From Butyrivibrio sp. AC2005 (GTDB taxonomy: Bacteria > Bacillota > Clostridia > Lachnospirales > Lachnospiraceae): a DNA stretch of 64,000 bases. The notes beneath the pieces are model-generated. The model searched no databases. It was not told the DNA's origin and was given only the letters and a program-made list of their open reading frames with translations. The stretch spans positions 62,001 to 126,000 of the forward strand of contig NZ_AUJI01000012.1 of the NCBI RefSeq assembly GCF_000424145.1. Direction: 5' to 3'. The position numbers and the translations under genes were made by a program. This document shows, in pieces, positions 33,346-41,763 of the stretch; within the stretch, counting starts at the first letter, position 1; each line of letters opens with the position of its first letter.

Positions 33346-33445
33346 TATGATTGTTAATTAACAATAATGGAATTAACTATATTGGGGGTTATAATACGAT
33401 TAAAACATGCCATTACACTGAATGGCCAGATACAATAGTGAATAA

Positions 33446-33485
33446 GGAAATCAGTCTGATTCCATGAGGAGTTAGACTGATTTTC
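33446..33485 (+). terminator. Rho-independent terminator after the YARHG gene
   Basis: AAATCAGTCT (33448-33457) pairs with AGACTGATTT (33474-33483), followed by TCC. A 16-bp AT palindrome also lies at 33350-33365. The rest of 33346-33560 shows no gene. Confidence 0.65.
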
Positions 33486-33564
33486 CTAAATAATGGACTG
33501 TTATCTCTCAATAATTTTTCACGTTTATCTTGTGTCTAAATGGGTATAGGATTTTTATGAATGA

Positions 33565-33615
33565 TGACAAGTAATTAGTCATATCTTTGACAAGTTGCTT
33601 GTCACGAGTTATAAT
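33565..33615 (+). promoter_or_regulatory. Consensus promoter with overlapping TGACAAG operator
   Basis: TTGACA (33587-33592) and TATAAT (33610-33615) are separated by exactly 17 bases: a perfect housekeeping promoter. The dyad TGACAAG-TTG-CTTGTCA (33588-33604) overlaps the -35 and spacer, and one more TGACAAG lies at 33565-33571. This looks like a repressor binding site, most simply for the XRE protein encoded by the first gene downstream. Confidence 0.75.
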
Positions 33616-33715
33616 CAATACATGCGGTTTAGAAGAAATAACGAATGGTATATTGAAGCTTAGAATGTAGTATTTTGGCGGCTTAAAGAATAATTAAATG
33701 ATATTTATATGGAAT

Positions 33716-33783
33716 AGGAGGAAATCCTAGTTTGTGTTTGTTATATAGGGCAAAGTGTTCAAGAGATGAAACTTTGCTTTTTT
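33716..33783 (+). terminator. Leader hairpins and terminator before the Ter operon
   Basis: GCAAAGT (33750-33756) pairs with ACTTTGC (33771-33777), followed by TTTTTT, in the 220-base leader between promoter and first gene. Before it, TAGGA/TCCTA (33716-33730) encloses an AGGAGG site with no gene start at normal distance except a short TTG-started frame that runs over the terminator. It fits transcription attenuation. Confidence 0.6.
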
Positions 33784-33839
33784 GTTGCTTGTATATGATT
33801 TATGAATGAAAAAGCTTTTGTTATTAAGAGGAGATAGAA

Positions 33840-34127
33840 ATGAGAGATCTGACAGTCGTGAGGCAGAATGAGATGATTGAAACTTTGGTAAAACGGCTAC
33901 CACTCATTAGAAAGGAGATGAATATATCGCAGACCGAACTTGGAGAAAAGGTTGGATTAAGCAGGCAGACAATATCTGCCGTTGAGAGGGGGACAGCAGA
34001 ATTATCATGGAATAATTATTTGGCGATAATGATGTTTTTGAATGCAAATAAAGATAATTGTAAAACGATTTTCAACGATGATAGCGACAATTTATTGGAA
34101 CTTTTAGCTGTCACCGGTAGAAAATAA
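33840..34127 (+). CDS. XRE-family transcriptional regulator
   Basis: A 95-residue DNA-binding protein starting at ATG 33840 with AGGAGATAG upstream. The HTH spans about 23-60: RKEMNISQTELGEKVGLSRQ with recognition helix SRQTISAVERG. The C-terminal 35 residues are a short helical tail. It is the first gene of the Ter operon, 220 bases after a consensus promoter whose -35 overlaps a TGACAAG dyad, so autoregulation is likely. Twenty-two bases separate it from the Ca2+ pump gene. Confidence 0.9.
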   Translation: MRDLTVVRQNEMIETLVKRLPLIRKEMNISQTELGEKVGLSRQTISAVERGTAELSWNNYLAIMMFLNANKDNCKTIFNDDSDNLLELLAVTGRK

Positions 34128-34149
34128 AAAATTTGGTAAGGAGATTGTT

Positions 34150-36828
34150 ATGAAATTTAATGGCTTAACAGATGAAGAAGTCAAAAAATCTAAGGAGAAA
34201 TATGGTACAAATGTAATTCCAGATTCTGAACCCACCACATTTTGGGATGAGTTCAAAGAAACATTTAATGATCCGATGATTAGGATCCTTCTTGCAATTG
34301 TGGCTATTATGCTGATTATGTTCTTCTTGGGACATGCTCAGATTTATGAGCCGATTGGAACAATTGTTGCAGTTCTTATCGTGGCATTTGTTACAGCAAA
34401 GACAGGTGTTGCAAGCGATACGAAGTACAGGGAACTGAAGGAAAGTACTAAAAAAGATACTTGTAAGGTATACAGAAATGGATTGATAACTGTTATCGAT
34501 GTGGATGACGTTGTAGTAGGCGATAAGGTTATTTTGCAGTCTGGCGATAAAATACCTGCAGATGGCTTGTTGGTTGATGGGGATTTGAGAATCGATAACT
34601 CAGTTCTTAATGGCGAAGCTGAAGAATGTAAGAAAACAGCAACGTCTATAGATACTATTTTCCCTGAAGAATTAACGGGAGATGTATTCGTTGATAAGTA
34701 CTCTTTGTTTAGAGGAGCTGTAGTTTTTGATGGTGAGGGGATTTTGGATGTAAGAAAAGTTGGACTTTCAACCATGATGGGTATGATGGCTGAAGATATG
34801 CAGGATGATGAGCCAGATTCTCCATTAAAAGTAAAACTCTCTAAATTGGCTAATCAGATTTCTGTATTTGGATATGTTTCTGCAGTGGTTATTGTTATCC
34901 TTTATATGGCTTATTTCATAATTAAGGCTGGAGGATTTGGAGCGTACATTGGCACTGGCTGGAGCAATGTATTAATGAATGTTATAGAGGCGGTATCGCT
35001 TGCCATTCTGATTGTTGTATGTGCGGTTCCAGAAGGATTGCCCCTTATGATTTCATTAGTACTAATGCAGAACACTAGTAGAATGCTTGATCATAATGTA
35101 TTGGTCAGAAAAGCTGTGGGAATAGAAACTGCTGGATCTTTAAATATTCTTTTCAGTGATAAAACGGGTACTATTACTAAAGGTAGTTTGGAGGTTGTAG
35201 AGTTTTTTACTCCTGACGGAGAAAATATTCCGCTATCTGATATCAAGAGTCATGGAAAGTTAAAGACTTTAATGGATATTGCAATCGGAAAGAACACTGC
35301 ATCTATGTTTGATAGCCAGCATCGTGTAATTGGTGGTAATGCGACAGATCAAGCATTGATGAGATTTCTTGGTGAGGAATCATACAATTTCCTGGCAAAT
35401 GGTACTGATAAAGATACAGATTACAGCGTAGGGCTTTCACAAGGCTTTAACTCTGCTAATAAATTCAGTCAAGTTGAGATACGTGAACTAGGACAGGTTT
35501 TCTATAAAGGTGCACCAGAAAAATTACTTGCAGTTGCAAAAAAAGGATTAAAGGCAGACGGAACTGTAACAGAGCTGTTCCCAGAGGTGGTAAACGAGAA
35601 GATTAATGAATATGCATCAAGAGCAATGCGTGTGTTGGCGTTTGGATATTCAGAAAGTGCATTTACTGAAAATACAATAAATGATGACGTCGTTATCATT
35701 GGATTAGTTGCGATTAGGGATGATGTTAGACCTGAGGCTAAAGAAGCAATTAAGGAAGTGCAGACAGCAGGAATACAGGTAGTAATGATTACTGGAGACA
35801 GATTGGAGACAGCTGTTTCTATAGCAAAGGATGCTGGACTTATAAAATCCGATACGGATAGAGCATTGACATCCGCACAGCTTAATTCTATGAGCGATGA
35901 AGAGGTAAAATCAATCATCAAAGATATTAGAGTTATTGCTAGAGCCCTTCCGACTGACAAATCAAGAATGGTAAGACTTTGTCAAGAGATGAATTTAGTA
36001 GTCGGAATGACAGGTGATGGTGTTAATGATTCTCCTGCTTTAAAGAGGGCGGATGTTGGCTTTGCGATGGGTAGTGGAACAGAAGCTGCTAAAGAGGCTG
36101 GAGAGATTGTTATTATTGATGACAATTTCAGATCAATCAAGGATGCTATTTTATATGGAAGAACAATTTATAGAAATATTTTGAAATTCTGCAAGTTCCA
36201 GCTGGTTATAAATGTTGCTGCTGTAATTGTAAGTGCTATAAGCCCATTCTTTGGTATTGTGGAACCGCTGAAAGTAACACATTTGTTATTTGTTAATTTG
36301 GTAATGGATAGTTTAGGTGCAATCATGCTTGGTAATGAACCAGCTTTGGAAAAGTATATGCTTGAAAAACCTAGGCGTAGAGATGAAAGCATTATTAGTA
36401 AGGCAATGGCTGCACAGATTCTGATAATGGCATTGTGGATGACTATTATTAGCTTTTGGTTCTTAAAATCACCATTTATATCGAATCTGTTTGGAAGTCA
36501 GGAAAAGCATTATACAGCATACTTTGTGCTGTTTGTAGTAGCTGCACTTTTCAATGGATTTAACGTAAGAGATGATGGTTTCGCTATCTTCAAGGGATTA
36601 AAGGATAATCCAGGATTTATGAAGGTATGGGTACTTATAGTTGTAGCTCAGGCATTAATTGTAAATGCGGCATTGATACCGCTATTATTCTTTAAATTTC
36701 TCAGTTCAATGTTTAGCTGCACCCCTTTTGGTTTGGCAGGATGGGGAATTGTATTCTTAATAGCTTTAACTATGATACCGATTGATTTAATACGTAAACT
36801 AATTATGGGCACAGCTAAGGAGGTGTGA
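34150..36828 (+). CDS. Calcium-translocating P-type ATPase
   Basis: An 892-residue P-type ATPase of the Ca2+ (PMCA/SERCA-like) kind. The phosphorylation site FSDKTGTITKG has its Asp at about 337, the actuator motif is LNGEAEE (about 154-160), CAVPEGLPL (about 293-301) forms the ion-binding M4 segment and TGDGVNDSPAL (about 621-631) the hinge. Eight to ten membrane helices are visible. It would export Ca2+ from the cytoplasm. Placement between a regulator and seven TerD-type genes, which bind Ca2+, links it to the Ter response. It is followed two bases later by the first terD. Confidence 0.93.
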   Translation: MKFNGLTDEEVKKSKEKYGTNVIPDSEPTTFWDEFKETFNDPMIRILLAIVAIMLIMFFLGHAQIYEPIGTIVAVLIVAFVTAKTGVASDTKYRELKESTKKDTCKVYRNGLITVIDVDDVVVGDKVILQSGDKIPADGLLVDGDLRIDNSVLNGEAEECKKTATSIDTIFPEELTGDVFVDKYSLFRGAVVFDGEGILDVRKVGLSTMMGMMAEDMQDDEPDSPLKVKLSKLANQISVFGYVSAVVIVILYMAYFIIKAGGFGAYIGTGWSNVLMNVIEAVSLAILIVVCAVPEGLPLMISLVLMQNTSRMLDHNVLVRKAVGIETAGSLNILFSDKTGTITKGSLEVVEFFTPDGENIPLSDIKSHGKLKTLMDIAIGKNTASMFDSQHRVIGGNATDQALMRFLGEESYNFLANGTDKDTDYSVGLSQGFNSANKFSQVEIRELGQVFYKGAPEKLLAVAKKGLKADGTVTELFPEVVNEKINEYASRAMRVLAFGYSESAFTENTINDDVVIIGLVAIRDDVRPEAKEAIKEVQTAGIQVVMITGDRLETAVSIAKDAGLIKSDTDRALTSAQLNSMSDEEVKSIIKDIRVIARALPTDKSRMVRLCQEMNLVVGMTGDGVNDSPALKRADVGFAMGSGTEAAKEAGEIVIIDDNFRSIKDAILYGRTIYRNILKFCKFQLVINVAAVIVSAISPFFGIVEPLKVTHLLFVNLVMDSLGAIMLGNEPALEKYMLEKPRRRDESIISKAMAAQILIMALWMTIISFWFLKSPFISNLFGSQEKHYTAYFVLFVVAALFNGFNVRDDGFAIFKGLKDNPGFMKVWVLIVVAQALIVNAALIPLLFFKFLSSMFSCTPFGLAGWGIVFLIALTMIPIDLIRKLIMGTAKEV

Positions 36829-36830
36829 GG

Positions 36831-37448
36831 ATGTCAATCAACTTATCTAAAGGACAGAAAATTAATCTGTCAAAAGAACAAGCAGGTTTGTCCCAGGTAA
36901 TGGTGGGGTTAGGCTGGGATGAAGTTCAGCAAAACACTGGATTTTTGGGGGCTTTATTCGGCGCAAAGCCGCAGGATATTGATTGCGATGCATTCGCAAT
37001 AATGCTTGGATATGATGGGAAGCTTCTTCACCATCCAAATGATATTAAGGAGTGTACTGTGTTCTTTAATAACCTTTCTGATCCTGCTCATTCTATTGTT
37101 CATCAGGGAGATAATCTTACAGGTGCAGGCGAAGGCGATGATGAGCAAATCTTTGTTGATTTGAATCGTGTTCCTTCAGATGTGCATTCGATAGTATTTG
37201 CTGTAAATATCTACGAAGCTTTCAAAAGAAATCAGCATTTTGGTATGCTTCAAAATGCTTTTATCAGAGTTGTTGATGCTAAAAGTGGAAGAGAACTTTG
37301 CAAGTTTAATTTGAATGAAAATTATAATAATGATACTGCCCTAATTGCAGGAGCTATAAGCAGAACGGATAGTGGATGGGAATTTACTGCAGATGGTTCA
37401 CATGCGAGAGTTCAGTCGTTAGTTGATGTAGTAGCAGCGTTTTCATAA
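36831..37448 (+). CDS. terD: TerD family Ca2+-binding protein, copy 1
   Basis: A TerD-type stress protein of 205 residues, starting at ATG 36831 behind AAGGAGGTGTGAGG. It belongs to the subgroup with the N-terminus NLSKGQKINLSKE and an inserted loop after GLGWDE. The Ca2+ site is seen in DIDCDAFAIML (about 46-56) and GDNLTGAGEGDDEQI (about 95-109). TerD proteins bind Ca2+ with high affinity and act in stress, tellurite and phage resistance. It is the first of three related copies in tandem (copies 1-3). Confidence 0.92.
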   Translation: MSINLSKGQKINLSKEQAGLSQVMVGLGWDEVQQNTGFLGALFGAKPQDIDCDAFAIMLGYDGKLLHHPNDIKECTVFFNNLSDPAHSIVHQGDNLTGAGEGDDEQIFVDLNRVPSDVHSIVFAVNIYEAFKRNQHFGMLQNAFIRVVDAKSGRELCKFNLNENYNNDTALIAGAISRTDSGWEFTADGSHARVQSLVDVVAAFS

Positions 37449-37467
37449 TGGACAAAGGAGGAATTAG

Positions 37468-38100
37468 ATGGGAATTAATCTTCAAAAGGGTCAGAAAATT
37501 GACTTAACTAAAGGTGGAAGTGGATTAAGTCGTATAATGGTCGGATTAGGTTGGGATGAGGCACAGCAGCCTCCCCAGCAGAGTGGTGGATTACTAGGAT
37601 TGTTTAAATCTCAACCTGAAGTAAAACAAGATATAGACTGTGATGCATCGGCTATACTGCTTAATGCTAATGGAAAATTGTATGGAACAGATGCAAATGA
37701 TTGTGTGGTTTACTTTGGAAACCTTACACATTCTAGTGGAGCTATTGTTCACCAGGGGGACAATCTTACTGGTGAGGGTGAAGGTGATGATGAACAGATT
37801 ATGGTTAATCTGAGCATGGTGCCATCTGATGTTGATAAAATAGTATTCGTTGTAAATATTTATGATGCAAATGTAAGAAATCAGCATTTTGGTATGATTC
37901 AGAACGCATTTATCAGACTAGTGGATTTGAGTAATAATAGTGAGATATGTCGCTTTAATCTATCTGAGAACTATAGTGGTATGACTGGGATGGTTGTTGG
38001 AGAAATATATCGTAGAAACGGAGAGTGGAAATTTAATGCGATAGGTCAGCCAGTAAAAGAAGCTAGCCGATTGGAGTCGCTACTTAATCTTTATGTGTAA
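37468..38100 (+). CDS. terD: TerD family Ca2+-binding protein, copy 2
   Basis: A 210-residue TerD with AAAGGAGGAATTAG in front. It has the subgroup N-terminus NLQKGQKIDLTKGGSGLSR and a longer Gln/Pro loop (QPPQQSGG, about 33-40). Ca2+-site residues are in DIDCDASAILL (about 55-65) and GDNLTGEGEGDDEQI, both complete. The NQHFGMIQNAFIRLVD strand is shared with copies 1 and 3. It is the longest of the array. Confidence 0.92.
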   Translation: MGINLQKGQKIDLTKGGSGLSRIMVGLGWDEAQQPPQQSGGLLGLFKSQPEVKQDIDCDASAILLNANGKLYGTDANDCVVYFGNLTHSSGAIVHQGDNLTGEGEGDDEQIMVNLSMVPSDVDKIVFVVNIYDANVRNQHFGMIQNAFIRLVDLSNNSEICRFNLSENYSGMTGMVVGEIYRRNGEWKFNAIGQPVKEASRLESLLNLYV

Positions 38101-38115
38101 AGGAGACTAACAAAG

Positions 38116-38709
38116 ATGGGAATCAATCTTCAAAAAGGTCAGAAAATTGACTTGACAAAAGGTGGTGGTGGATTAAGTCGAATAATGGTTGGATTAGGCT
38201 GGGATGAAGCTAAACCTGCTGGAAATGGATTTTTGTCGAAGATTATTAAGCCTGTGGCTATAGATTGCGATGCATCAGCGATTCTTTGTGATGGAAATGG
38301 TAAATATCTTGACTTGGTCTATTATAGCAACAAGGAACTGTCTGATGGTTCGATCAAACATCATGGAGATAATTTGACTGGTGAGGGTGAAGGCGATGAT
38401 GAGCAGATAGAAGTTAATCTCACAAAGGTAAACCCTTCGGTAGGAAAAATAGTCTTTACTGTGAATATCTATGAGGCAACAAGTAGAAATCAACACTTTG
38501 GAATGATTCAAAATGCTTATATTCATTTGGTAGATATGGATAAAAATGTCGAGATCTGTAATTTTAACTTATCTGAAAACTACAATGGAATGGAAGGTCT
38601 GATAGTGGGAGAAATCTATAGAAGAGATGGCGAATGGAAGTTTAATGCTATCGGACAGCCTGTTCAAGATGCCAGCCATGTAACAAAATTGGTTGATATG
38701 TACAGATAG
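38116..38709 (+). CDS. terD: TerD family Ca2+-binding protein, copy 3
   Basis: A 197-residue TerD very close to copy 2 (shared NLQKGQKIDLTKGGGGLSR start, and NQHFGMIQNAYIHLVD). Ca2+-site residues AIDCDASAILCD and GDNLTGEGEGDDEQI are intact. It starts 15 bases after copy 2 with AAAGGAGACTAACAAAG upstream. The inserted loop is Gly/Lys-rich (PAGNGFLSKIIKP), the main difference from copies 1-2. Together the three form one subfamily made by local duplication. Confidence 0.92.
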   Translation: MGINLQKGQKIDLTKGGGGLSRIMVGLGWDEAKPAGNGFLSKIIKPVAIDCDASAILCDGNGKYLDLVYYSNKELSDGSIKHHGDNLTGEGEGDDEQIEVNLTKVNPSVGKIVFTVNIYEATSRNQHFGMIQNAYIHLVDMDKNVEICNFNLSENYNGMEGLIVGEIYRRDGEWKFNAIGQPVQDASHVTKLVDMYR

Positions 38710-38719
38710 GAGGATAGAG

Positions 38720-39295
38720 ATGGCAATTAATTTGCAAAAAGGGCAAAGAGTAAATCTTGATAGTTCTATGCAGTTAGCGCTTGTTGGACTAGGATGGGAT
38801 GTTAATCCGTATCCGGGATTACCTAAATTTGATTTGGATGCATCTGCTTTTTTGCTTGGAGCCAACGGAAAGTTGATTACAGATAATGATTTTGTTTTCT
38901 ATAACAATCTAAAAAACCCTAGTGGATCTGTTATACATCATGGCGACAATACAAGTGGAGAAGGTGATGGTGATGATGAGGTAATTACTATTGATTTCAC
39001 AAAACTTCCTCCAGAGGTGGAAAAGATTGCTATAACAGTATCAATTTACGAGGAAGGAACTCCACAGCAAAACTTTGGACAAGTATCTAATGCGTTTGTA
39101 AGAGTGGCGAAGGTATCTAACGAGTTCGATTTACAAGGTGAAGATCAGTTAAGATTTGACTTGACAGAAGAGTTTTCGATTGAGAGGGCTATTTTGGTAT
39201 GTGAGATTTATAAGTATCAAGGGGCCTGGAAGTTTAATGCAATCGGAGCTGGATATCAGGGCGGTTTGCAGGAGTTAGTAAACATTTATCAATAA
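38720..39295 (+). CDS. terD: TerD family Ca2+-binding protein, copy 4
   Basis: A 191-residue TerD of the second subgroup. I chose the ATG at 38720 (TAGGAGGATAGAG upstream), since an in-frame start at 38693 overlaps copy 3. It has NLQKGQRVNLDSSMQLALVG at the start, FDLDASAFLLGANGK in the first Ca2+ region and GDNTSGEGDGDDEVI in the second. It lacks the loop of copies 1-3. NFGQVSNAFVRVAKVSNEFD is shared with copies 5 and 7. Confidence 0.92.
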   Translation: MAINLQKGQRVNLDSSMQLALVGLGWDVNPYPGLPKFDLDASAFLLGANGKLITDNDFVFYNNLKNPSGSVIHHGDNTSGEGDGDDEVITIDFTKLPPEVEKIAITVSIYEEGTPQQNFGQVSNAFVRVAKVSNEFDLQGEDQLRFDLTEEFSIERAILVCEIYKYQGAWKFNAIGAGYQGGLQELVNIYQ

Positions 39296-39311
39296 ACAGG
39301 AAGGGGAAAAC

Positions 39312-39893
39312 ATGGCTGTTAATCTTTCTAAAGGACAAAGGGTAACTTTGGATAATTCAATGACAATGGCACTTGTTGATTTGGGATGGGATACTAACCA
39401 ATATGATGGTGCTTTTGACTTTGATTTGGATGCATCAGTTTTTTTGCTGGGAAGCAATGGCAAATGTGCTCGCGATGAGGATTTTATCTTTTATGGAAAT
39501 CTGTCAAGCAGGAATGGAGCTGTTGTACATCAGGGCGATAATAGAGTTGGTGGAGGAGACGGCGAAAATGTTATTATCGATTTCACAAAAATCCCAGCTG
39601 ATGTCGAGAAATTGGCCATATGCGTAACGATAGATCAAGCTGTAGAGCGTAGACAGAATTTTGGACAAGTTCAAAATGCATACATTAGAATTGCTAAGAT
39701 TGCTAATGAATTTGACTTGAATGGGGAAGACCAGTTGAGATTTGATCTTGATGAAGAGTTTTCTATTGAAACTGCAATTGTTGTCTGCGAGATATACAAA
39801 AGAGATGGTCTATGGAAATTCAATGCTGTGGGAGCAGGGTATCAAGGAGGGCTTGCGGCATTGGTAACAAATTATGGCCTACAGGTAGAATGA
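39312..39893 (+). CDS. terD: TerD family protein, copy 5, with altered Ca2+ site
   Basis: A 193-residue TerD of the second subgroup (NLSKGQRVTLDNSMTMALVD start, FDFDLDASVFLLGSNGK). The second Ca2+ region reads GDNRVGGGDGENVII instead of the GDNLTGEGDGDDEVI of copy 7: one acidic residue is lost and another displaced. It may bind Ca2+ more weakly or have a specialised role. RBS AGGAAGGGGAAAAC. The rest of the fold, including RRQNFGQVQNAYIRIAK, is normal. Confidence 0.9.
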   Translation: MAVNLSKGQRVTLDNSMTMALVDLGWDTNQYDGAFDFDLDASVFLLGSNGKCARDEDFIFYGNLSSRNGAVVHQGDNRVGGGDGENVIIDFTKIPADVEKLAICVTIDQAVERRQNFGQVQNAYIRIAKIANEFDLNGEDQLRFDLDEEFSIETAIVVCEIYKRDGLWKFNAVGAGYQGGLAALVTNYGLQVE

Positions 39894-39975
39894 TTTTTAA
39901 AGTGTTAAGGATTATTTAGCGATTGTCATTTGGTGAAAAAGTGTGAAAAGAATCGAGAATACACAATCTTATTAG

Positions 39976-40503
39976 ATTGATGCAGATGGGAGACTGGTAC
40001 AGGTTTCTTTTGTTGCAGAACGGATATGTCCAAAGGAGGACATTGTTTTAGATATGTCTGCATTTTTGCTTGATGAAAAGCATATATGCCAGTGTGATAA
40101 CAACTTCATCTTTTATGGTAATCAATCATCAATAGATGAAGCAGTTTGTCAAATTTGTAATCCGAATGATCAGTTGCTGATTGATTTATCGAAAATTCCT
40201 GACCATATTTGTAAAATAGTAATATGTTTGACAATATATGATACAGGTCGCCGTTATACGTTCATACAATTTCGAAACATTATGATATTGCTATCATGGT
40301 TAAACAATAAATTCGATGAAAATGGCGAGGCTTTTCTAAAATATTGTATTGATGAGAAATTCTCAGAAGAGACAGTTGTTTTAGCATGTGAGTTTTATAG
40401 AAATCATGACAAATGGATGTTTAAATGGATTGGTGAAGGCTATAAAGGATGTTTTGAAAACTTGATTGTTGATTATGGACTAAATCTCAAAGGAGGTAAT
40501 TAG
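39976..40503 (+). pseudogene. Degenerate TerD copy 6, front lost
   Basis: The frame is open from 39976 with TerD-like residues from VLDMSAFLLDEKH onward; the conserved start (KGQRV-LDNSM) is missing and the first usable ATG (40054) lies inside the Ca2+ region. The GDN-TG-G-GDDE loop is replaced by CNPNDQLLIDLSKIP, so the main acidic Ca2+ site is gone. The later half still matches TerD (FSEETVVLACEFYRN and GYKGCFENLIVDYGL). It is a decaying duplicate or a strongly changed, non-binding paralogue. The stop precedes copy 7 by only 4 bases. Confidence 0.7.
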
Positions 40504-40507
40504 AAAT

Positions 40508-41092
40508 ATGGCTGTAAATTTACAAAAAGGACAAAGAGTATCATTAGATAATTCAATGAAGATGGCACTTGTTGGATTAGGATGGGATACAAATAAGTAC
40601 GATGGTGGTTTCGATTTTGACCTTGACGCTTCAGCGTTTTTACTTGGAGCGAATGGTAAGTGCTTGAGAGATGATGATTTTGTCTTCTATAACAATCTTA
40701 ATGGAAGAAATGGTGCTGTTGTACACCAGGGCGATAACCTTACTGGCGAGGGTGATGGAGATGATGAAGTAATTATCATAGATTTCACAAAAGTTCCCGA
40801 TGAAATCCAGAAGATTGCAGTTTGCGTTACTATTCATGACGCTGTAGCTAGAAGACAGAACTTTGGACAGGTGTCTAATGCATATATCAGAGTAGCTAAA
40901 ATTGCAAATGAATTCGATATGCAGGGAGAGGATCAGATCAGATTTGATTTGGAAGAAGAATTCTCAATAGAAACTGCGCTAGTAGTTTGCGAAATCTATA
41001 GACATAATGGCGAATGGAAGTTTAATGCTGTGGCATCAGGTTACCAAGGTGGACTTGAGGCTTTAGTAAGAAACTATGGCTTAGATGCTTAA
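40508..41092 (+). CDS. terD: TerD family Ca2+-binding protein, copy 7
   Basis: A 194-residue TerD of the second subgroup with full motifs: NLQKGQRVSLDNSMKMALVG, FDFDLDASAFLLGANGK and GDNLTGEGDGDDEVI. NFGQVSNAYIRVAKIANEFD is near-identical to copies 4 and 5. AAAGGAGGTAATTAGAAAT precedes the ATG. It is the last of the array and is followed by a 13-bp hairpin without a U-tract. The array gives many Ca2+-binding subunits next to one Ca2+ pump. Confidence 0.92.
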   Translation: MAVNLQKGQRVSLDNSMKMALVGLGWDTNKYDGGFDFDLDASAFLLGANGKCLRDDDFVFYNNLNGRNGAVVHQGDNLTGEGDGDDEVIIIDFTKVPDEIQKIAVCVTIHDAVARRQNFGQVSNAYIRVAKIANEFDMQGEDQIRFDLEEEFSIETALVVCEIYRHNGEWKFNAVASGYQGGLEALVRNYGLDA

Positions 41093-41100
41093 ATAGGTAA

Positions 41101-41132
41101 GAATGGGAAAACCTGTTTGGGTTTTCCCATTC
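41101..41132 (+). other. Long stem after the TerD array, no U-tract
   Basis: GAATGGGAAAACC (41101-41113) pairs perfectly with GGTTTTCCCATTC (41120-41132) around TGTTTG. With no run of T after it, it is more likely a 3' stabilising or processing stem than a terminator. The next gene starts 14 bases later with a weak ribosome-binding site. Confidence 0.55.
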
Positions 41133-41145
41133 ATAATATAAAAAG

Positions 41146-41763
41146 ATGAACGAATTACTGATTTCACATTATGTATTGAAAACGAAAGTTTTGGGGCCAT
41201 ATGAAAGAAGCGCAATTTGGGTAAGTGGATGCTGCTTTGATTGTGATGGCTGCATCGCAAAAGAAATGAATAATCAAGAAGCTACGAGAATTGATGTGAC
41301 TTCTTTAGTAAAAGTGTTTACGGACGCAAATACTGAAGGCATAACGATAAGTGGCGGAGAGCCTTTTCTACAAGCCAGGGCATTGACAGGATTAGTACAG
41401 AATATTCGTAAGAATAGAGACTATGGAGTTATTGTTTATACAGGCTTTGATTATAAGGAATTACTACAAACAGATGACAAAGATAGAAAAGATTTTTTGA
41501 GAGAAATAGATATTCTGATTGATGGAAAATATATAAAAGATAAAGATGATGGATTGCCATATAGGGGGTCATCAAATCAGAAAATTAGATTACTGACGAA
41601 ACGTTATAAAGAGGAATACAACTCATATTACATGAGTGGAGATAAAAGGAATATAGAAATTAATGTAGAGCCTAATCATATTTATATGGTTGGGGTTCCA
41701 TCTGAGTACGGATTAAAAACATGGCGAGAATTGAAAAAGAGGGCTGAGATTAATGGGCAATGA
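41146..41763 (+). CDS. Radical SAM 4Fe-4S activating-type enzyme
   Basis: A 205-residue radical SAM protein of the nucleotide-reductase-activating type. The cluster motif CCFDCDGC (about 29-36; Cx3Cx2C) binds the 4Fe-4S cluster, and SGGEPFLQ (about 68-75) is the SAM-binding GGE motif. YTGF and GKYI at the centre and a Cys-poor tail follow. In Ter operons such a protein may modify or activate a partner protein; there is no ribonucleotide reductase nearby. The 3' end overlaps the next gene by 11 bases. Confidence 0.85.
   Translation: MNELLISHYVLKTKVLGPYERSAIWVSGCCFDCDGCIAKEMNNQEATRIDVTSLVKVFTDANTEGITISGGEPFLQARALTGLVQNIRKNRDYGVIVYTGFDYKELLQTDDKDRKDFLREIDILIDGKYIKDKDDGLPYRGSSNQKIRLLTKRYKEEYNSYYMSGDKRNIEINVEPNHIYMVGVPSEYGLKTWRELKKRAEINGQ

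Noticed and set aside
35502..35960. 152-codon minus-strand frame opposite the Ca2+ ATPase
   Set aside because: Ser/Ile/Thr-rich shadow of the ATPase gene with no start signal.
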